NCBI GenBank assembly: GCA_965153355.1
Contig: OZ231128.1
Location: forward strand, 20,460,001 to 20,524,000
Direction: 5' to 3'
DNA from: Flaccisagitta enflata
Lineage: Eukaryota > Chaetognatha > Sagittoidea > Aphragmophora
DNA: 64,000 bases
The notes below the pieces were generated by a model. The model was not told the DNA's origin and searched no databases. It saw only the letters and a program-made list of their open reading frames with translations. A program made the translations under genes and the position numbers. Position 1 is the first letter of the stretch. Each line of letters opens with the position of its first letter. Below are positions 58,866 through 64,000 of this stretch, piece after piece.

Positions 58866-60462
58866 TCCGCGACGGAATATCATTCCGACGCGGACTATAA
58901 TTCAAGGCGGGTGGGTGTCGTCGTCGTTGTCGTTGTCGTTGTCGTCGTCGTCGTTGTCGTAACGGATTTTAAAAAATGGATAACTTTTTTATGCTTTGAC
59001 CGATTTGGTTCATATTTGGTGGGAAGTTGTGCTAGGGTAAGGCGCTTTACATCCTATCCGATTTTTGTGATCCGACCAACCTAACCGGCCCAACCAGCCT
59101 ACCGGCCTAAAAGTGAAAAACGCGCATAACTTTGGCATTTTTCAACCGATTTGGCTGAAATTTGGTATGGAGTCTCTAAATGGAAGGCCTCAACATATGT
59201 ATATGATTTATATGCATTTGAGCATGCTAACCGGCCAAACCGACCTACCACCCAACCAGCCAACCGGCCTAAAAGTGAAAACTTGCGAACTTTGTCATTT
59301 TTCAACTGATTTGCTGAAACTTGCATGGAGTTCTAAATGGAAGAACTCAACATATGCACACTATTTATCCTGTTAAACCAGCTACCACCCAACCAGCCTA
59401 CTCAAAAAGTGAAAAACGTGCATAACTTGGCATTTTTCAACCGATTTGGCTGAAATTTTATGGAGTCTCTAAATGGAAGGCCTCAACATATGTATATGAT
59501 TTATATGCATTTGAGCATGCTAACCGGCCAAACCAACCTACCACCCAACCAGCCAACCGACCTAAAAGTGAAAAACTTTAACTTTGTCATTTTTCAACTG
59601 ATTTGCTGAAACTTGGCATGGAGTCTCTAAATGGAAGGACTCAGCATATGCAAACTATTTATCCTGTTAAACCAGCCTACCACCCAACCAGCCTACCAGC
59701 CTAAAATGAAATATGTGCATATCTTGGGCATTTTTCAACCGATTTTGTTGAAATTTGGTGTGGAGTCTCCAAATGGAAGGACTCATCATACGTATGTGAT
59801 TTATATGCATTTGAGCATGCTAACCGGCCAAACTGACCTACCACCCAACCAGCCTACCTACCAAAAAGTGAAAAACTGGGCAAACTTTGTCATTTTTCAA
59901 TCAATTTGGTTGAAACTTGATATGGAGTCTCTAAATGGAAGAACTCAACATATGCACACTATTTATCCTGTCAAACCAGTCACTCAACCAGCCTACCAGC
60001 CTAAAAAGGAAAATGTGCATATTTTTACGTTTTCAACCAATTAGGTTGAACTTTTATGGAGTCTCTAAATGGAAGGACTCAGCACATGTATGTGATTTAT
60101 TTATGTTTGAGCATGCCAACCAGCCAAACCCACCTACCACCCAACCAGCTTACCGGCGTAAAAGTTAAAAACTTGCATAAGTTGGATATTTTTCAACCAA
60201 TTTGGTTGAAACTTGGTATGGAGTCTCTAAATGAAAGACCTCAACATATGCACACTATTTATCCAAACCAGTTTACCACCCAACCACCCTACTAGCCTAA
60301 AAGTGAAAAATGTGCATAACTTTGCCATTTTTCATCGGATGTGCATGAAACTTTGTATGGAGGCTCATAATTATAGTTTTAGCGAACTTACGGGGTTAGC
60401 GATCTTTTGGTCATAGCGATCTTATGGAATTGGTGATCTATAACCCCCTTCCGTCGCGGACC
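58866..60462. mobile_element. TIR-bounded satellite element, about 1.6 kb
   Basis: Left end GTCCGCGACGGAAT (itself part of a hairpin with attccgacgcggac) and right end TTCCGTCGCGGAC are inverted. Inside, from about 59100, a dimeric satellite with a period near 298 bp recurs four times: 'atggagtctctaaatggaag' at 59167, 59460, 59760 and 60058 ('A' monomers, followed by 'gcatttgagcatgctaacc') alternates with 'B' monomers (59325, 59619, 59921, 60219, followed by 'cacactatttatcctg'). No coding capacity. Confidence 0.75.
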
Positions 60463-60784
60463 CAGATACTGATCAGATTTTTTTTATATAATTTTTTTAG
60501 TTTTAAAGTCTAGAACAGAACTAAAAAGCATAATTGTAATCTAAAATTATCCTTGAATATTAAACATAAAAGATGATATCTAAGGGCAGTACAAAAACCC
60601 TAGAACAGACAAGACCTTGCCTTAGTAATTCTGAATCTGAAAAACTATATTGGAGGGCCTTAATCTTGAAAAATATCCAAGATATCTAAAAAATATCATT
60701 CAATCATAGTAAAGACCTCCATGTTATTTGGTTTTTGTTGTAACTAGAGGTACGAGTTTCATTGAGCCTTGGACATAAGTTTAA

Positions 60785-61027
60785 TAAAAGAAAGAGAGAG
60801 AGAGGGAAAGAAACAGACAGAGAGAGAGAGATATAGAGTGAGAGACAAAGAGAGACAAACAGACAGAGAGACAGAGAGAGAGAGAGACCAAAACAGAGAA
60901 AAAGAGAGAGGGACAAAGAGACAGAGAGAGAGAAGAACAGACAGAGAGAGAGAAGAACAGACAGAGATACAGAGACAAAGAAACAGAGACAGAAAGAGAA
61001 AGAGAGAGAGAGAAAGAAAGAAAGAAG

Positions 61028-61086
<59 letters not shown>

Positions 61087-61104
61087 AGAGGGAGAGAGAG
61101 AAAA

Positions 61105-61137
<33 letters not shown>

Positions 61138-61160
61138 CACACACACACACAGAGAAAAAC

Positions 61161-61247
<87 letters not shown>

Positions 61248-61275
61248 TAAAAAACCAGAAAAACAGAGAGACAGA
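60785..61275. repeat. (GA)n compound tract
   Basis: GA dinucleotides with GACA, AAAGA and CACACA interruptions, about 490 bp. Confidence 0.95.
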
Positions 61276-61419
61276 ATGATAAAGATATCAATTAAAGAAT
61301 TGTAAACTGTAAATTTGTACCTGTTCACTCACTAGAACAAAGGAAATATCTATAGGTGAATTCATGGTAAAAAAACTACTGTGAAAACATGTTTTGATAA
61401 AGCCAGTTACAGCCTCTTC

Positions 61420-61617
61420 CTCGGAGAGCTCTATATGATGATGGAGAGCTCTCTAAATCTCAGAGAGTCCAAGGAGAGCTCTCTAAATCTCAGAGAGTCC
61501 AAGGAGAGCTCTCTAACTCTCAGAGAGCTCTCAAAGTCTCCTAAGGCTCATGGCCCTCACTCCCTCCTCCTCCTCCTCCTCCTCGTCTCTGTCTGTCTCT
61601 GTCTGTCTCTGTCTGTC

Positions 61618-61663
<46 letters not shown>

Positions 61664-61680
61664 GCTCTCTCTCTCTCTCT
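61420..61680. repeat. GAGAGCTCTC units, (CTC)n and (GTCT)n tract
   Basis: Three 35-bp units (aaatctcagagagtccaagg-agagctctct), then TCCTCC, GTCT and CT repeats. Related to the block at 56930. Confidence 0.85.
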
Positions 61681-61689
61681 TTGGACAGT

Positions 61690-62615
61690 AGATATGTCGG
61701 GCCCGCTGTTTTTCAGTCGGGCACGCTAACTTTGATGGGAGCGGGCCCGACTGTCTCGCTCAAAGAAGCCACTAAGATCAGGACTGGGATATGTTTTTTC
61801 ATTGTCTTATCAATATTTGAACCAAAAGCTGCATTCTTGGTTTCAAAAGAAAAATTTCAAAAAAAAAATTTCAAAAAAGCAATCATCACGCTGTCGAAAT
61901 TCCAAGAGAAAATGGTGTCGCGGTTGTTTGCATCGGTGGAAGGTTGTCTCGGGCGGGCAAAGTGTCATCAAACATGATTATTTTTGATATTTCTCATTGA
62001 ATACGCTGAATTGTCAAATTCAGTCATTGCTCATTGTTGCATTGTTCATTGTTGCAGTGTCCATTGTATATTGTGGCACAAATATATCTAATCCAAAGGG
62101 CTGATCTGAGGATCAAGAGGGCTAATTTTGAGGGATGAAGAGATTAAGATACATAAATGCCTTCCTCCAGAGTAGGCTGTTTTTGCACAAACCCCACTGT
62201 ACCTGTTGCTGCAGCTACCAACTTTCAAGGAGTAAACTCAAATAATGTAGTCAAGATTGTAACCACGTTCGCTTGAGCAGGCTAAAGTAGCCTAAAAATC
62301 TGACTGCTCTTCAATGTGTGTGCTCCTATAATTCGACGCTGTAGTCTTGGACTGAGATAGGTAGGAGAAAATGTTTGACTCTCTGTCAGGCTATCTGTCC
62401 AGTTCCGCGAAAAACCATAATTTTCGCCTCTTTCTGACAAGAATGCAAGCAAAGACCGCATGGAAAAGCCTCTCTTATTTACGGCTTTGAATATGTAACT
62501 CCCGATCCCACACAATCAGTTAGTCAACAGATAATGAGAATAGAAGCAGTTTACTTGTAATATCACTTTGAACTGAGATTTTAACACTGAACTGGCCAAG
62601 CGGTAAAGCAAACTC
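61690..62615. other. GCGGGCCCG block and unassigned sequence
   Basis: 61690-61790 repeats the GC-rich words of 45800-45890 in inverted order; the remainder has no recognisable gene. Confidence 0.45.
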
Positions 62616-62639
62616 AATTCTGTGCAAGACCGAGGCAGG

Positions 62640-62831
62640 AGCAGTGATTAAACAAGGCCGGATACACGGCCATACCAGTTGCAAACGGGTGGGCAGGGGT
62701 GGAAATGCGCGGTTTCACACTTTTTGACTTGTGCACACCGACGGACCGACGGACCGACGGACCGACGGACCGACGGACCGTCGGTTGGACGGACGGACAA
62801 AGGCTCTTACAGTTGCGTGTCCGCAACTAAA
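62640..62831 (+). mobile_element. Helitron-like (GTCY)n element, well preserved
   Basis: 'aacaaggccggatacacggc', 'gcaaacgggtgggcaggggt', ACCGACGG repeats (62740-62795), 'gacaaaggctcttacagttg' and the terminal hairpin GTTGCGTGTCCGCAAC followed by TAAAA. Confidence 0.72.
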
Positions 62832-64000
62832 AACGGACTGTAAACAATGGAATAGCCAAGTTTAAGCGACCTAGCTGTAATTAAGAGGAAAATCGATGTA
62901 ACTAAATTCTTTGTTGTGCCTGGATGTTTGGGTTCCACAATAATTAGCGAATCCACACTAGCGACTTCCACACTAGCCAGATAATGCTAGCCAGCCCCAT
63001 ACTAGTAAAACCCATACACTAGCCATGGCAACAATTAGCGAATGTACTTTATTACTAAAAACAAGCGCGAGTTGAGATGATGATGATGATGATGATGCTC
63101 GGCTGCTTTGTAGCACTCTGCTAGTTCCTTTCAGTTGAGCGTAAAATGATTGATTTTATCGGAAAATAAGGTCATATCTATAAAAGCAGTATCTGTTACG
63201 GAAAAGACATTAAGAGAACTTTTTCACCGAAGAATGAAAAAACAAAGTGCAAGTGATGATAAGCCAAAGTGTATGTCACCCCACACCAAAATTGCGTATT
63301 AGCATAACAAGCAGGATATTATTGCGCAACACTAAAATACCCCCTTGTTTGGTAGTCAAGCAACGCTAGAGCGCACCCGGTATTAATGCATTACCGCCTA
63401 CAAGGCCTACAAATTGCAGTCTCTATTTTGGCGACGAGACAGCTTCACTAAAAGGCATAATCTTGCCCAGTCCTTTGAAATGCGCTATAGCGAAGCCTAA
63501 CAGCAATATACCAGTGGTTTTATGGAAAATTGCCTTTGAAGGTTTACAAATCAGATAGGGACACCTCGTCAAAAGTTCTAAGCACAGTGCCTGTACACTA
63601 ATTATTGCAACAACTTCTTGAGATTGTCAAATTCAAATTTAAAAGAATTAAAAAGTTTGTTTTTCACCGATAATCAGCACCCAAAATGCTTCGTTTAGTT
63701 CATGGATATCATCCCAATCATTTAAAGCAAAGTTGAGACGACTCTGTATGTCATACATGATCCGCGCGAAACTCAGTACGAAAAGTTACATAGTCAGGAC
63801 GCATCATTACACACAATTGGGTTTAAAATCTAAACTACCTGACATCCAATGCTAATATTTGACACAAACATATGCCAGAAGATACTTTTTCAATTATCAA
63901 GCTGTCATCTTTTGTCCCATTTGATGAAAAATCATACTGTATAGAAATGCATTATTTTTCTACTTCATGCTGGCACTCAGGACTCCACATTTCCAGGGAT
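62832..64000. other. Non-coding stretch to the window end
   Basis: Short GAT repeat near 63078-63098. Repeated 'actagcNNNN' phrases at 62940-63030. No exon, RNA gene or further element recognised. Confidence 0.45.

Overview
The window is nuclear DNA from an animal, most likely a bilaterian invertebrate; the sequence alone does not allow a closer placement. The reasons are three multi-exon genes with GT-AG introns and phase-consistent splicing, purely metazoan domain families (VWD/C8/TIL/EGF/sushi; mitochondrial-clan P450; 3beta-HSD-like dehydrogenase), and introns very rich in microsatellites and small transposable elements.

Layout. 1-9.4 kb: no gene found. It holds simple repeats, a cluster of four perfect TGACGTCA sites, a 3.3-kb foldback structure with two minisatellite-bearing elements nested in one arm, and a palindromic element inside a GAA tract. 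9.4-29.2 kb (+): a TATA-containing promoter and the first 24 recognised exons (about 1350 codons) of a secreted multidomain protein, read as signal peptide, sushi-EGF-sushi-EGF-sushi, then three von Willebrand D assemblies with C8, TIL and VWC-like modules. The third D assembly breaks off before its C8 domain, so the 3' end is not recognised here. 31.0-38.1 kb (-): nine exons of a 3beta-hydroxysteroid dehydrogenase-type SDR with TGxxGxxG, YTSS and YxxxK motifs. 39.3-44.5 kb (+): the N-terminal half of a mitochondrial-clan cytochrome P450, with a likely mitochondrial presequence, PGP hinge and WxxxR of helix C; the I-helix, ExxR and heme-Cys exons were not found. The last two genes lie head to head about 1.2 kb apart, an arrangement suggestive of a shared sterol/steroid role. 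44.5-64 kb: no further gene; simple repeats, foldback elements, a TIR-bounded satellite element and Helitron-like non-autonomous elements.

Most unusual signal. In all three genes, short tandem duplications sit exactly across splice junctions, copying the last or first 15-90 nt of an exon together with its splice site and adjoining intron. I count eight such junctions (four donors, four acceptors) with 2 to 7 copies each, which creates arrays of decoy splice sites. In addition, introns of the D-domain gene carry three copies of one MITE family with intact 9-bp target duplications, and microsatellites start within a few bases of many splice sites (purine tracts after donors, pyrimidine tracts before acceptors).

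All exon boundaries were read by eye from frame, phase and GT/AG; no alignment or transcript evidence was available.
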